The position numbers were made by a program, and so were the translations under genes. From Delphinus delphis (lineage: Eukaryota > Chordata > Mammalia > Artiodactyla > Delphinidae): DNA of 64,000 nt. The stretch lies in contig NC_082698.1 in NCBI RefSeq assembly GCF_949987515.2, positions 26,998,070 through 27,062,069 of the forward strand, written 5' to 3'. The notes beneath the pieces were generated by a model, which had not been told where the DNA came from, did not search any database, and saw only the letters and a list, made by a program, of their open reading frames with translations. Positions 20,307-31,690 of this stretch are shown piece after piece. Within the stretch, counting starts at the first letter, position 1; the number at the start of each line of letters is the position of its first letter.

Positions 20307-20954
20307 TAAATGAACAACCAGCATAGACAATCTCTCCACCAGCACCACCACCATCTTAGAGAATACCCATGAAGGCAAGAGAAGGCCTTTCAAGGAGCTC
20401 TGACATGGGGGCTGACACCTTGATAAAGGCTGTCAGTGGACTTTTAAGCCATGTCCTGGCAAAGGCAGCTCCAGCCTGGATAGCTCTGCCAAGTTCACAA
20501 CCCAGTGTACTCAGAAGTAGCCCTAGAAGGTTGGGCCAGCTCCTCCTTTTCCCCAGGTCTCTCCAGAGCACCCTCTCACCAGTTGCATCTACTCACAATA
20601 GTCTGGCACTTGGAATCTGATTGGGTTTGGGGCCTCCAATATCCAGAAAACCTCCAGGACCTCTCCTAAGAAGGCAGTTTTCAGCTCTCCTTGCTGGATC
20701 CTTAAGTTCCTGATGGGAATCCTTGCAGAGAGCCATCCTGTTACCTAAGGAAAGAGAAAGAGGGGAGGCAAACAGCCAACTCCTGGCCTCCCCTCCCCAT
20801 CTCTTCACCCTCCCCAAAGCCTTGCGGGCTGCCCTGCCACCTCCAACCCCACAGAGTTTCTCATCTTCAGGCAAAGGCAGATGAGGGCAGAGCTGGGGAA
20901 CAGAACTTAACTGAGCCCTCGGGGCACTGCAAATCCCTGTCTTTAGTATTTAGG

Positions 20955-21170
20955 GAAGGTGAGTCCCAGAGGAGGAGGGAGGGAGAGAGAGAGAGACTGG
21001 GAGAGGAAGGCTGAGATGCTCAGAGATGCAGAGATAGAGATGGAGGCTGACCCCAGGAGGGGTTGCAGAGAGAGACAGAAGAGGAGGGAGTGAGGGAGGA
21101 AAAGAAAAAAGACTGAGGAGGGTGGGAGAGAGGCAGTAAAATAGGGGAGGGAGGAGAGAGACAGAAAGAG
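20955..21170. repeat. Polypurine (GA-rich) tract
   Basis: The plus strand is dominated by G and A over about 200 bp (GAGGAGGAGGGAGGGAGAGAGAGAGAG, GGAGGGAGTGAGGGAGGAAAAGAAAAAAG, GGGGAGGGAGGAGAGAGACAGAAAGAG). Such tracts can form triplex DNA and bind GAGA-type zinc fingers. It leads straight into the AT-rich stretch at 21175. Confidence 0.75.
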
Positions 21171-21174
21171 CCAG

Positions 21175-21330
21175 TTGCTTTATTCATGGCTGGTGATATT
21201 ATAGACTGAGTGAAAATCACATTATCGTAATGGGAAAGTTAGAGTTGCTGAGATGATGCCCTGAAGCCTCAGAGCTGATTGGGGTGTGATTGCTATCTGT
21301 ATTTATATGTAGAAAGCAAAGTTCACTGCC
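21175..21330. promoter_or_regulatory. Candidate regulatory element beside a CpG-rich block
   Basis: Seen: GCTTTATTCATGGCTGGTGATATTATAGACTGAG, AAATCACATTATCGTAATGGG and GTATTTATATGTAG words in a repeat-free stretch between the polypurine tract and the CpG-rich block. Inference: homeodomain-type words beside a CpG block suggest an enhancer or promoter-proximal element. Unproven. Confidence 0.38.
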
Positions 21331-21660
21331 AGTTCAAGATGGTGGCGGCTGCTCCATGCAACATAATTCTTCAGTAGGGAGACGCCCCGAGCAAGCTGAG
21401 CAAGCTGTGCCGGGAGTGGGAACCGGAGCCCGAAAGCGAACTGACGCCTGAGCAAGCGCTGGAGCAGGCGACGGAGCCCGGGGTGGAGCCGCGCGGAGCT
21501 GCAGAGGAGGGAGTGGCAGCTCGGGCAGGATCAAGGCCTGGACCCAGACCGAGGCCTGACGTTTGGTTGGGGGAGAGCGGGCGCGAGAGCCTGGGGATGG
21601 GGGCAACGAGTAGTTCCCACCATCTTCCACCCTCCAGGCCGGCCCAGAGGTAGGCCCGCC
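21331..21660. promoter_or_regulatory. CpG-rich, promoter-like block
   Basis: Seen: a YY1-like word AAGATGGTGGCGGC at 21336-21349, followed by about 300 bp with many CpGs (CGCCCCGAGC, GCGACGGAGCCCGG, GCCGCGCGGAGC, CGGGCGCGAGAGC). On the plus strand a frame stays open for 91 codons (21378-21650) between two TAG stops, without an early ATG. Inference: an unmethylated CpG island or the promoter/first exon of a noncoding RNA would look like this. An old GC-rich repeat 5' end is an alternative. No TATA box is evident. Confidence 0.42.
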
Positions 21661-21761
21661 CTGGAGGGCGGGCTGGGCTAGACCTTCAGAGGCCGGAAAC
21701 CTTGACAGATTCTCCAACTGACTCCACCCCACCCCACCCCCAATGTATAAAATTCAGTGCT

Positions 21762-21965
21762 GGGCTTCCCTGGTGGCGCAGTGGTTGGGAGTCCGCCTGC
21801 CGACACGGGACGCGGGTTCGTGCCCCGGTCCGGGAGGATCCCACATGCCGCGGAGCGGTTGGGCCCGTGGGCCATGGCCGCTGGGCCTGTGCGTCCGGAG
21901 CCTGTGCTCCGCAGCGGGAGAGGCCATAGCGGTGAGAGGCCCGTGTACCGGAAAAAAAAAAAAAA
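21762..21965 (+). mobile_element. CHR SINE, short subtype, with perfect TSD
   Basis: Full short-subtype element: head GGGCTTCCCTGGTGGCGCAGTGG, B-box region GGGTTCGTGCCCC, body GCCATGGCCGCTGGGCC...GGAGCCTGTGCTCCGC and A-tail at about 21952-21969. Perfect 13 bp TSD AAAATTCAGTGCT at 21749-21761 and 21966-21978. Many CpGs are intact, consistent with a young copy. Confidence 0.97.
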
Positions 21966-22203
21966 AAAATTCAGTGCTAAACCGCACAACTAATGCCAGG
22001 AAGTTTTAATTTTTCCCATGATGACTGCTTAGTCGCTTTGTTGCCATCTTACATTTCTTGAAAATTTTTTCTTTAATTTTAAATTTCTTTCAGGGATCCC
22101 TGCTGTGCTTGCGCCCCACCTGTGGCCTGCCGCTGCCTATTGAGCAGCCTATCCCTACTGATTGGTGAAGGGGTGGGACCTGTCACTCCTCCAGCGCAGA
22201 GCC

Positions 22204-22219
22204 GGGGGGGGGGGGGGGG
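22204..22219 (+). repeat. G16 homopolymer
   Basis: Sixteen consecutive G, followed by AGCGGGGAGGGGGGAGG. This is a quadruplex-prone run and also a likely sequencing/assembly length error site. An inverted CCAAT box (CTGATTGGTGAAGG) lies about 45 bp upstream. Confidence 0.9.
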
Positions 22220-22559
22220 AGCGGGGAGGGGGGAGGTGAGCCCAGACTCCAAGCCCCGACTGCTCTGGGAGGCTTCAGCCACGATCAGGAAGAGAGAAAA
22301 GGGATGTCACTGCAGCCTGAGCAGTCTGTTGAGCTCAGACTCAACAGACTTTACTTGAGGCCTATTTCCCTCAGGGCTTTCTGGGACAGAAAGCAGGGCC
22401 CCACCCTAGAGCTGCCAGAGAGAATCCAGGATGCTCAGTTAAATCTGAATTCAGATACACAACACATTTAGCATTAAGTATACCCATGCTTTTTTGGGTA
22501 TTTGGGATATTTGGGACATACTTATGCTAAAATAAACTATTGTTTCTTTGAAATTCAAA

Positions 22560-23112
22560 TTTAATCAGATTCACCACTTAATAGCTGTGTGGGGACTAGC
22601 CTGGTGGCGCAGTGGTTAAGAATCTGCCGCCAATGCAGGAGACAGCGGTTCGAGCCATGGTCCAGGAAGATCTCACATGACGCGGAGAAACTAAGCCCAT
22701 GTGCCACAACTACTGAGCCTGCGCCCTAGAGCCTGCGAGCCTTAACTACTGAGCCCGCGTGCCACAACTACTGAAGCCCGCGCTCCACAACAAGAGAAGC
22801 CACTGCAATGAGAAACCCGCGCGCCGCAAGGAAGAGTAGCGCCCGCTCGCCGGAATTAGAGAAAGCTCACGTGCAGCAACGAAAACCCAACACAGCCAAA
22901 AACAAAAAAATAATAAATTTTTTTAAAAACTGCGTGGCTTTTAACTTCCTAGACCTTCAATTTCCTTTATCTGAGCACTAGGATATAGTAAGTAGTACCT
23001 TCCTCAGAGGATGATTGAGATATAGTAGGTAAAATTCATGAGATATAGTATGTAAAATACTATCCAGTCCACTATCTGGCACAAAATAAACACTCAATAA
23101 ATGATAACTACA
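22560..23112 (+). mobile_element. MIR SINE split by a CHR SINE
   Basis: The MIR head-side words TCAGATTCACCACTTAATAGCTGTGTGG stop at 22592. The match resumes at 22930 with TGCGTGGCTTTTAACTTCCTAGACCTTCAATTTCC and continues to ATCTGGCACAAAATAAACACTCAATAAATGATAACTAC. The break is exactly where the younger SINE sits. Confidence 0.78.
22593..22929 (+). mobile_element. CHR SINE, long subtype, inserted in a MIR
   Basis: A box TGGCGCAGTGG at 22605-22615 and B box GGTTCGAGCC at 22647-22656 match the pol III consensus. The body has repeated CCACAACTACTGAGCC units and ends in AACACAGCCAAAAACAAAAAAATAATAAATTT. TSD AGCTGTGTGG (22583-22592) and AACTGCGTGG (22928-22937) with two mismatches, so older than the short-subtype copies. 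Confidence 0.92.
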
Positions 23113-25787
23113 AAATACCAGCCCCCTTACATAAGCACCCTTTAGTCCCTTCTCATCTCTATCCTAGGCTTCTTGGAAGTCAAATTAAAGGCTTGTATCA
23201 GGATTCCTACTCTGGAAGCTGCTGGCTGAATGGAGGATCTGATCCTACTATGGTCCCCCCAGGGGCCTTACCCTACAGGATCCATCGAGAGTTCTGAAAG
23301 GCTGATTGCAAAGGTGGAGCAGGAACAAAGAACAAGTCCTAATCCAAGCCCCAAATCAAGCCTCACATATTCCCAGGTACCTCTTCTAAGCTTTGAGAAC
23401 AAAATAGAGTCTACCTTCCTTTGGGCTCCCAAGTTTCCCTTTCTCCCAGGAAGATGGACGACGGAGCAGGGTAGTGATATGAAACTGGACAGGAAGGGCT
23501 CTACCTTCTTGTGTGGCTACAGAATGGGCTGTTTGAGCAACCAGTCTGCCCAATAGCCATCCCATCAGGGTGTCAGCCCAAACCCCTCTCCATCCTCTGG
23601 CAGGGGCCCATGTCCAGGACACACCAGCTTGAAATTAGTGAATCCCTCAGTGTCTCTGAGTTTGTTCTCCCTCTGCCTCTCTCATATCTCATCCTCAGCT
23701 CAGAACTGACTTAGTAAAGGGAAGAGGCAGTGTGCAAAGAGTCCCACTGAGGGAGCCTGGGTTCCAGTTGCATCTGTATGATCTTGAACCTCTCTCTCAT
23801 AGAAAGATGGGACTTGTTTCCTTCCCTCAAAACAGGTGTTCCTGAATCTGCAAAAAAAAAAAAAAAAAGTGGTTCCCAGTACCCCTCATTCCCAGGGAGT
23901 CTGGTGGTTGGACTCCAGCCTTTGTCTCTGAAGGAAACTAATTATTCAGGAGACAATTCATGGGGAAACAGTAGCATATCTCCTTCTTTTCAAGAGGTCA
24001 CAGACTCAAGACTGCAGTACCAGGCAGATTATAAAAATGTGACACCACCAGTGAAAGGCAATAGGGAGTGGTGGGGTCTGCGGCTCAAAAGCACTGCTTC
24101 TCCTAAAGGCATTCAATTTCATGTTTGTTTGCTTATTTTAAATACTGTGCTCAGCAAACCAAAGACCCAGGTGGGCCTGATTTGGGTCTACTGGGTAACT
24201 CCCTAGTTTCTTGATCTTTCTGGTGGCACACCTATCCCTAGCCATAGGGTCACAAAGTACTGACACAGAGTAGAGATATAACACGTGCAAAGACACACTG
24301 ACCTACAAAGATGCATGGAGCAATCTGTGTCTACACCAATATCAGACCCAAAGGAGCAGAGCATAGGACACCCACAGAGGAGCTGCTCATCCCCAGCTTG
24401 CCTTCCTGCCCACCTCTTGCCAACCTCCCACCCCCTGCCTCCTCTTCCTTGTTTGCCCACTGGGACCCAAGTCTGCTGTTCATGTCGTCACACCCACTCC
24501 CCTCTCTCCCTGGTGGTGATACCCAGGGTAGAGCCCAAAGAGTGTAAATGGAAATGGTAGGGGAGCATTCCACACAGTTGACCCATATGGTAGAGCCAAC
24601 ACACATGCATCTGGGGCCCCTGGAATGCCCCTCTTGCTTTTGACCCTCACAACAAGCCTGTACTGGGGTAGGGGATTGACAAGCAGTATCCACATACTCC
24701 TTGGCATTGGTATCAGGAAGTCAAACTACAGTCCCAGTGGTTTAGGTCCCTGCCTGTCATAAACTCCATCAGGATGTGTTATGGCCCTCTCCCAAGGACC
24801 ATTCAGCAGCCCTAAGCCTGCCTGGGTCCCTCCCCTGGGGACTAAGCCATAAAGCAGAGGCCTCAGGCGCTCAGGCCGTTAACTCTAGAAGGATCCTGAG
24901 AGGGGATGCGAAGCCTGAGAATTTTCCAAGCTCCTCTGGTCCATTCCATCTTTGGCCATTAGTGCTAGAACCTAGCCAACCTCTTCCTAGGCTCAGTCAT
25001 CTCAGAAAAACAGAAGATCAATCAGTTGTAATAAAGAAAATAAATTAAAATCAAGGGCTCTTTCAAAGATTCTTGAGAACTGATTTTCACATGATTCACT
25101 GTTGGGAATTGTCTGTGCTCCTGTCTCCTTCCCTTTCAGGATTATAAATAACATTGATCATCACCAGCATCTTATCAAAGCTGGGATGTCCGCATCTTAG
25201 GGAATGATTACCCAAATCACACAGGAGGCAGGAGAGGACCCATCGAATAAGGTTTTGTCATCTTAGAGATGCAGGGGGAAGTCCAAAGAGATGACCTCTA
25301 TCCTGTCTTGGAGGCATGAGTCTTTGAGGATGAAAGCGAGATACCTCCAAGGGCAGGAAGCTTGGTTGGCAGCTCATTTATTCAGCTTCCTCTGAGGTTC
25401 CCATTTTACATCCCTTTGGGCTTGTGTCTGTGCAGCTATGTTGGGATTTGTGCATATGTCCCTGATCCCTAGAATGACCCAGCAAGAGGAATTGAGGTTT
25501 GGCAGAGAACATTCTGCTTGTGATAAAGGAAAGAGAGATGAGGCACCTGCCCCAGAAACTGCGCCCCTTATCAAGGAATAAAGCAGAAATCACCCAGTAT
25601 CCCTGAGACAGAGGACAGGGCTAATCTGCTCAAAAGCTGGAGGCTGGATAAAATGACCCCTGAAATGGATGTCAAAGGAATGTCTCTGAGGAAATGTCAC
25701 TCTATTCTCCTTGGAGGGCCCTAGAGGTAGTTGGTAATCCACCCGTCTCCCCCAACTCCTGTCCCCACTCAACACACACACACACAT
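23113..25787. other. Single-copy sequence, no gene recognised
   Basis: About 2.7 kb of mixed sequence with frames up to 142 codons, none with a domain I recognise. An A15-type run is at about 23852-23868. A stretch at 25075-25215 (GATTATAAATAACATTGATCATCACC) is AT-rich and may be regulatory. A short (CA)n lies at about 25770-25787. Confidence 0.4.
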
Positions 25788-25950
25788 AAATCTTAATTGT
25801 GTCCAGAGCTTTTTACAGCGTTAATTAATCATATTTAGGGCTGTTTCCAGCTGTTGCTGAGGGAAAGAAGGTCCCACACGCCCGTGACTTAGGGTAAATC
25901 CAATCAGACAGAGGAATTCTTTGATTCCGAAGAAGCCGAGCATGGAAAAG
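25788..25950. promoter_or_regulatory. Candidate conserved noncoding element
   Basis: Seen: CATAAATCTTAATTGTGTCC, TTTTTACAGCGTTAATTAATCATATTTAGGG, TAAATCCAATCAGACAGAGG and CTTTGATTCCGAAG. The TTAATTAAT core is a paired homeodomain site, and CTTTGAT is a TCF/LEF-like word. No repeat signature. Inference only as to enhancer function. Confidence 0.42.
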
Positions 25951-26914
25951 ACACCTCTAATCCCAGAGCCTCTCAGACCCTGCCTGCCACCTCCCCCCAC
26001 GACTGCACTAGGAAACCGATCTGGGCTGGGGAAGCGGAGGGGCTGGAGGGCTAGAGAGGAAAGGGGAGGGACCAAGGGGAGGGGTGAGGGAGGGCCCCCC
26101 TTGAGATGGGTTGACTGGAATCGGGACCTAGGCCCAGCGCCACGCTGACTTGGAGATTCTGCCTTGTACTTGGGACATTTAGTGGGCTCAGGGGGGCCCA
26201 TGATTCCTGAATAGCCACCTGAATGGCCCAAGAGTTATTACAGGAGACCGGGCCTGGACTAGTCAGGCCAGTGCGGGGGCAGCACTGACCTAATTACAGC
26301 TCTGCACAGCCAGCGTGATCTGAGAAAGGGCCTCGCCCAAGCCTTTTGCTTCCCTGTGACTTCTCTCCAAGCTCCAGCGGCATCTCTGTCAGCTCCGTTA
26401 GGCTCTCACACATCTCTCCATTTCTGGGTCTGTGTTCCTCTCTCTTCTTAGGGCTCCACAGCAGGATTTCAATGTCTTTCCCTGATGTCTGTCTCTTTTT
26501 TCGGCCACTATCTCTGAACTCCTAGCCCATCACCTCAAATCTTCCCAGAAATTCAGTTGAAGACAAACATCCTAAGGGGAGGGGGTCAGCTTGGCCGCTG
26601 CTAATGACCTCTTCTTTGGTTTCTGCTGGTAGCCCATTAGGTGCACATGTGGAGCAAATACAGGATGCGGGTGGGGGGATGGGGAAGGTGGGGTGGAGGG
26701 TGAAAAGCTGCTGCTGAGTGCAGGGGCAGGAAGGGACTACCCCACCCCTTAGAAACCCAGATGGGAGAGGAAGGGTTCCCCAGGGTGGAAAGTGAGGGTG
26801 CAGGGCTGTAAAAAGGCCAAACAAAGACCAAGTAGTGGCAACCCTATCCTCCCCGCTATGATGACCACACCTCCACACACCCCCTTATTGAGGCTTTCTG
26901 GGTCCTGGCCTAAC

Positions 26915-27290
26915 TGGGCCTGAATAATTGAGGAGCCCATTACAGCCTCCCTGTTTCCTCACTGTCAAGTGTAAACGCTGCAACGGTTGGTGTGGAAATG
27001 GGGCTAATTTGAATTGATAATAGGAAAGGCAGGGAAAAGTCATCTATAGTGAGTGAGGAGCGAGCAATCCCCAAGCAGATGCTAAATCTTGTATAATGAA
27101 AGAATCTGCCGATGTCAATTATGTACAAGTGTCTTTGCAGTGGTTGGAGGCGGTGGGCGGGCGATGGAACGGAGGGCTGGGTGCATCCCATAAACCCAAA
27201 CACCCATCAAAGGCTCATACATATGGAGTGGCGGAGATTACGGCATAAATTTGAATGTTATGAATGTGCATGAGGGACAGGCAGGAAGCC
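26915..27290. promoter_or_regulatory. Strong candidate conserved noncoding element
   Basis: Seen: about 375 bp without repeat signatures, with ACTGGGCCTGAATAATTGAGG, AGTGTAAACGCTGC (FOX-like), GGGGCTAATTTGAATTGATAATAGG, TCTTGTATAATGAAAG, GATGTCAATTATGTACAAG and CATAAATTTGAATGTTATGAATG. CpGs such as CGGCGGGCG-like clusters are retained at about 27150-27170. Inference: a developmental enhancer. No adjacent promoter is visible, so the target is unknown. Confidence 0.48.
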
Positions 27291-27842
27291 TACCTCGTAA
27301 GGGGGAAGGAAACGGACTGTTTTTCAGTGCATGTGTACAAGGGAGCTTTTGTCCGCTGGGTCCCTCAGCTGTGTCTCCTCCGTCTCAGCTGTGCCCCCTC
27401 TGTACCAAGTTATGTTCCAGGATGAGAAAAAAGTCAGAGTCTAGGGGTGCTAGGGCAGGGTAAGGTCAGCTGTTTTTCGGAGGCCTGGATGTGGGTTGTT
27501 TGAGGGCTTTGGGCCGAGCTGCCCTTGACCCATTCAGAGTGTTCCCAGGATAGGATCTAGCGATTGATGCAGCCAGAGATCCAGAGTGATATTCTGAAAT
27601 ATCTGTGATGTGAACACAGCTTCTCCTCCTGCCTAATGGAAGATAAAGGAGAGATCAGTGGATACAGCAATGCCCACCATGGAATGGGCAGAGTGATCCC
27701 AGAAGACAGCCTGGAGGAAGAGGTAACAAACTGTGCTATAAAGGGGGCCAACAGCTCAGAATGACAATAACAAGGGCACATCTTCCTATTCCTGGGTACA
27801 AGTCCACAGCACAGATAGGAGTGTGTGCTTGTGAGTGCATGT

Positions 27843-27844
<2 letters not shown>

Positions 27845-27892
<48 letters not shown>
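27845..27892. repeat. (AC)24 microsatellite
   Basis: 48 bp of uninterrupted AC. Frames reading through it encode only His-Thr or Val-Cys runs and are artefacts. Confidence 0.98.
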
Positions 27893-27894
<2 letters not shown>

Positions 27895-27929
27895 TAACAG
27901 GGCTCAGACCCCTCCATTGGTTCCCGGTT

Positions 27930-28075
27930 GCTCCCTGAGCAGACTCTGTGATTTGTGGTACAGGCCACCCAGGGACTTTAATCTTCACCGTGACAAATGC
28001 AATAAAAGGAACAATTTGGAGATCAGAGCTAAGGAAGACACATTTACAAACCCTTCCCCAAAGGTTGGATGGGGC
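27930..28075. promoter_or_regulatory. Weak candidate regulatory element
   Basis: GACTTTAATCTTCACCGTGACAAATGCAATAAAAGGAACAATTTGG contains SOX-like (AACAATT), POU-like (ATGCAATA) and TGACA words. It is short and repeat-free. Function is inferred from word content only. Confidence 0.3.
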
Positions 28076-28384
28076 TGTCACCATGTGATTTGTGCCGGAG
28101 ATGAAGCAGGGAGGGGGAGAGGGGGAGACAGAGAGCTGGAGAAGGCGGACTAGGGAAGAGGAAGCATCACCACCTCTCTCCTGCTCACCCTCTCCGCTGG
28201 ATTACAGGGGGGTGGGCTAAGATGGCCCGCCAGGCGGGCAGGGCGGAGGCCTGGACCACAGGCAGCCACTCCCCCCCTCCCCTGTCATGACCAGGGAGCA
28301 CAACTCAATTACCAGGAACACAGGCCAGAACCACGAGCTTCAGAGATTCATCTCAGCAGTTCAGGGGCTCTATCTAGAGGAGGG

Positions 28385-28470
28385 ACAGGTGGTGGGTGGG
28401 GGAGGGTTGGAGAAGAGAGAAAGAGGGAGAGGCAGAGGCAGAGGCAGAGTGGGAAAGAGATTTTAATAGA
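28385..28470. repeat. Purine-rich tract with (GAGGCA)n
   Basis: AGAGGGAGAGGCAGAGGCAGAGGCAGAG is a short hexamer-like repeat at about 28422-28450 inside GA-rich sequence. Confidence 0.75.
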
Positions 28471-28769
28471 AAGACAGTGACAGGTCAAGTTGTAAAGGGA
28501 GCCCCGAAGAAACCCCAGTCTGGAATAGGAAAGAGAGGGGAGATTTCCCAACCTGGGCTCCCTGCTCAGCCAGACCCAGAGGGATCTAAACCTAGAGCAG
28601 CAATAGGGTGGGTGGGGCAGGGGGCACTTAATCTGGGAACAAATCTATGGAGAGGCAGAACAGCCTGGGGTTCCATAGGATAAGTTTATTTGGGGTCTGA
28701 GAACTAAGCTGGAAGATGGCCAAGCAGGACTGAAGATGGCCGTACAGTCAGAGCTAGGGCCTCCCTTTT

Positions 28770-28860
28770 CCCTGAGTCTCTCTTTCCCTATCTGTAAAAT
28801 GGGCGTAGGTTAGATGATCTGTAAGGTGCCTGCTGCCTTACATCTGAGCCCCAGGTTTCT
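28770..28860 (+). mobile_element. MIR3-like fragment
   Basis: AGTCTCTCTTTCCCTATCTGTAAAATGGGCGTAGGTTAGATGATCTGTAAGGTGCC follows the MIR3 core, including the GTTAGATGATCT segment that separates it from classic MIR. Confidence 0.6.
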
Positions 28861-31554
28861 TAAAACCAACAACAGGAAACTAGGTGAGAGAGACAAGAGC
28901 CATCCTGCCATTCCACTACCTGCCTCTCTGTAGCTGTACTAGTTTACAAGCATGTGGGCTCCTTTCTGTTGGGATCCCAGCTCTGCTTCCCAGAGTCCAG
29001 ATCTTCAGTTCTCTCAGCCACTCATACCTCAGTAAGCGTTCAAAGGGAACTCTTTGGCCCTCTTTCTTCTTGGAAAACCTGGTCAGTCTTACCTTCCTTT
29101 TGGATAAGATCATCCTCAAACCAAGGCCATTCTCTCTCTAGCTCCTTCTACTGCATGCCTAGGTGGCCCCTCAGGAGATGTTCTCTCTGCCCCAGGGTAT
29201 AACTTTGAAGCCTCTGGGTTCCTTCTAGTTTCCTAACTTTGAGCTGCCAGCAACTGAGATGTTGGTTTCCTTGATCAGCGCCCTCCCCTTGCCCCTACTG
29301 TGCACCCTCCCCACCTGCCTATGCTCTGCCTACCCACACCCACACCCCCACTTCCAACCAGGCTACAAGGTGCCATGCTGGCAGGAAGTGGAATGTTTCC
29401 AGCCTAGGAGGCTTTGGTCTTTCATCTCACTCAAGGCCACACCTCAGATCTCCTCCACCTAGCTGCTGCCCTTGTGCATCTCCAGGTCCAGACTTGGTCC
29501 TCATACCCAGGTAAGTGGGCCTGGTGAGTACCTACATGTGGGTAGGAGAAAAGAGACTTCAGGAGTATGTGGGCCTGACCCTCATTCAAAACTCCCTAGG
29601 GAAGACGGGCTCAGACTCCAACAGCTGGTCATGGCCCAGGAGGCTCAGAGCAGTTCCCTCAGATAGACTGGGCCTCTTCAGGGTGGTGCTCAGGGCTGGA
29701 TCATGGCCTCCAAGGGGAGGTAGGGACTGGGGAGGTTGAGGAGTTGGAGGAATAGACAAAAGTATGTTTTCTAAGCTCTAGACATGAAGGAGAGGAGTCC
29801 CTGCTCACGAATGAATCGAGGGGCTTGTGGGGGCCAAATCAAGAACAGGCTGACTTCCCCAAGTCACTCTCCAGCAGAGGGGCAGGGGCTGGAGGTGTAC
29901 AAACTCCATCCAAGTGAGTCCCTTGGAATAGGGTCCATGATGGACAGGAGACACAAAAGAAACTGAACTGCTGATCGCTGGATGGAGTAACTCCCATGGT
30001 CCTCTGCTGCCTCCCTCTGGGGGAGGGCAAGAGGACCAGCCCTGTCCTCTTCCCAGCCCCTCCTCCCGACTCCTCTCGACTGAACCCCACCCCTACCTAG
30101 GTCCCTGGTTTCTCCTCTGGGCCTCAGACACCGTCCTCTCCCCCGAACTCCATCCCCCAGATCCCCCGCCCTCACCCCACAGAAGGCATGAGAGAAAAAG
30201 TGGACTAATAGGTGAGAAGAAAGGGACTCTGGAATCTGGAATCTTTTCCATTCCCTGCCTCCCCTCCTCAGAGGAGGAAGGGGCTTTGACCTGGCTCACT
30301 CATTTGCATCCCCTGTGGGCTGCAGTGGGAAAGGGTGAGGGAGGAGTGGGCCTGAGGATTGGCCCATCCCCCTGAGACCTCTTCTTTTCCCTGAAGTATT
30401 ACTTAACCCAGAGCCCAATCCTTCTCTGAGGCCAAAACCAAGACCAGGCCCAGGCAGGAGGGAATCCATGTTAACTGATGGTTCATTCCCCTTCAGTGCC
30501 CCTCCCACCACTGGTAGATTGATCCCAGCTGGGCATCCCCTGGCCCCCGGCTCTGCTTACTCCAGTCCTGAGGGGGCTGAGACCCAAGATGGGGGGCACG
30601 GGGAAGGCCAAAGGAGGGCCAGAAGTGGCCAATGGGTCACATGGGCTCTAAGAGAGGCACTTCCCCTCTAAAAGCCCTCAGATTTAGTCCAGCAGACTAG
30701 AGGTTGATGAGAAAAATAGTCAAGGAGAAGGTTTCTGAGTTTCTCCTCTCCTTCATGTTCACACCCATTTGGCCTGTGATCTATGACGGTCCACTTACCC
30801 TAACGCTCATGTGATAAATCATGGGGTGGGGACTAGTGCAAAGGGTTTGAGGGGGAGGGCACAGCAGGAGACTGGGATAGTCAGCAGAGGGAGCAGGGCT
30901 GGCAGGCACAGTGTGGGGTACTTTGGGGGGAAGCAATGGGGTGAGAATGGGGGGCTGGAGGGTATGAGGCAATAGAAAGGGACAAGAAGTAGAGGGTCAG
31001 CCAGAGGGTAAGGAGGGGTTGCCTCTAAAGGGAAGGCTTTGGGCAATGAGCTGCTCTAGCAGAATCCCACGGTGATCGGAGGCCCAGGCTCTGGGTACAC
31101 CAGCATACCCTGTCCTGAGTGAGAGGCGGGCTGGCCCAGGCCTCCAAAGGCAACCCCAGAAGGCAGCCAGGGACCAGGAGTGCTCCAGGTACAGGTTTTT
31201 CTTCCTTTCTGCCGTTAAGAGGATGGGCAGGTGGGCTCCTTTCTCTCCTCCCACAGAAGGCTAGATTCATCCACTCTCTCCAAATTCAATCGTCCCCTGA
31301 TGAGATCCACCCTCCCACAGTGAGCTTCCCTACCCCCTCCCAAAGAGAAAACCAAGTCAAACCAAACAGGTCCTCTCTAACTTGCTTGCAGTCCTAAACT
31401 GAACCAGCTCAGGGTAGGAAGAGTCAAAGAGGTGACTATGGCTTTCCGCCCATGTCTTTGCCTGAGCCTGGCCTTATGACCTCTTGCCCTTTAGTGGGGT
31501 GTGAGGTCAGCAGGGGTGGGAGGGTGACCATTTTGACCTTGGGAAACCTGCCCC
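28861..31554. other. Single-copy, GC-moderate sequence, no gene recognised
   Basis: About 2.7 kb without recognised repeats. Many overlapping Pro/Gly-rich frames under 105 codons occur on both strands, as expected for this base composition. C-rich and G-rich words (GGGGGAGGG, CCCCACCCC) are common. No promoter, exon or domain can be supported. Confidence 0.4.
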
Positions 31555-31690
31555 TGTCTTTATGCATGCCCTGTCAGCTTTCAGTGCCCTTTGGAGGTTT
31601 ATAGTCATATAAATCGCAGAGTCCAATGCCAGGCTTGGAGCCTGCAACTATAAATAGGCATGAAGTAAACAAGGTGGCAGATGCAGGGGC
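31555..31690. promoter_or_regulatory. Candidate element with MEF2- and FOX-type sites
   Basis: CTATAAATAG at 31648-31657 is an exact match to the MEF2 consensus, and GTAAACA at 31665-31671 is a forkhead core eight bases downstream. GAGGTTTATAGTCATATAAATCGC lies just upstream. The close pairing on one face of the helix is suggestive of a muscle or mesoderm enhancer, but this is inference from motifs alone. Confidence 0.4.
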
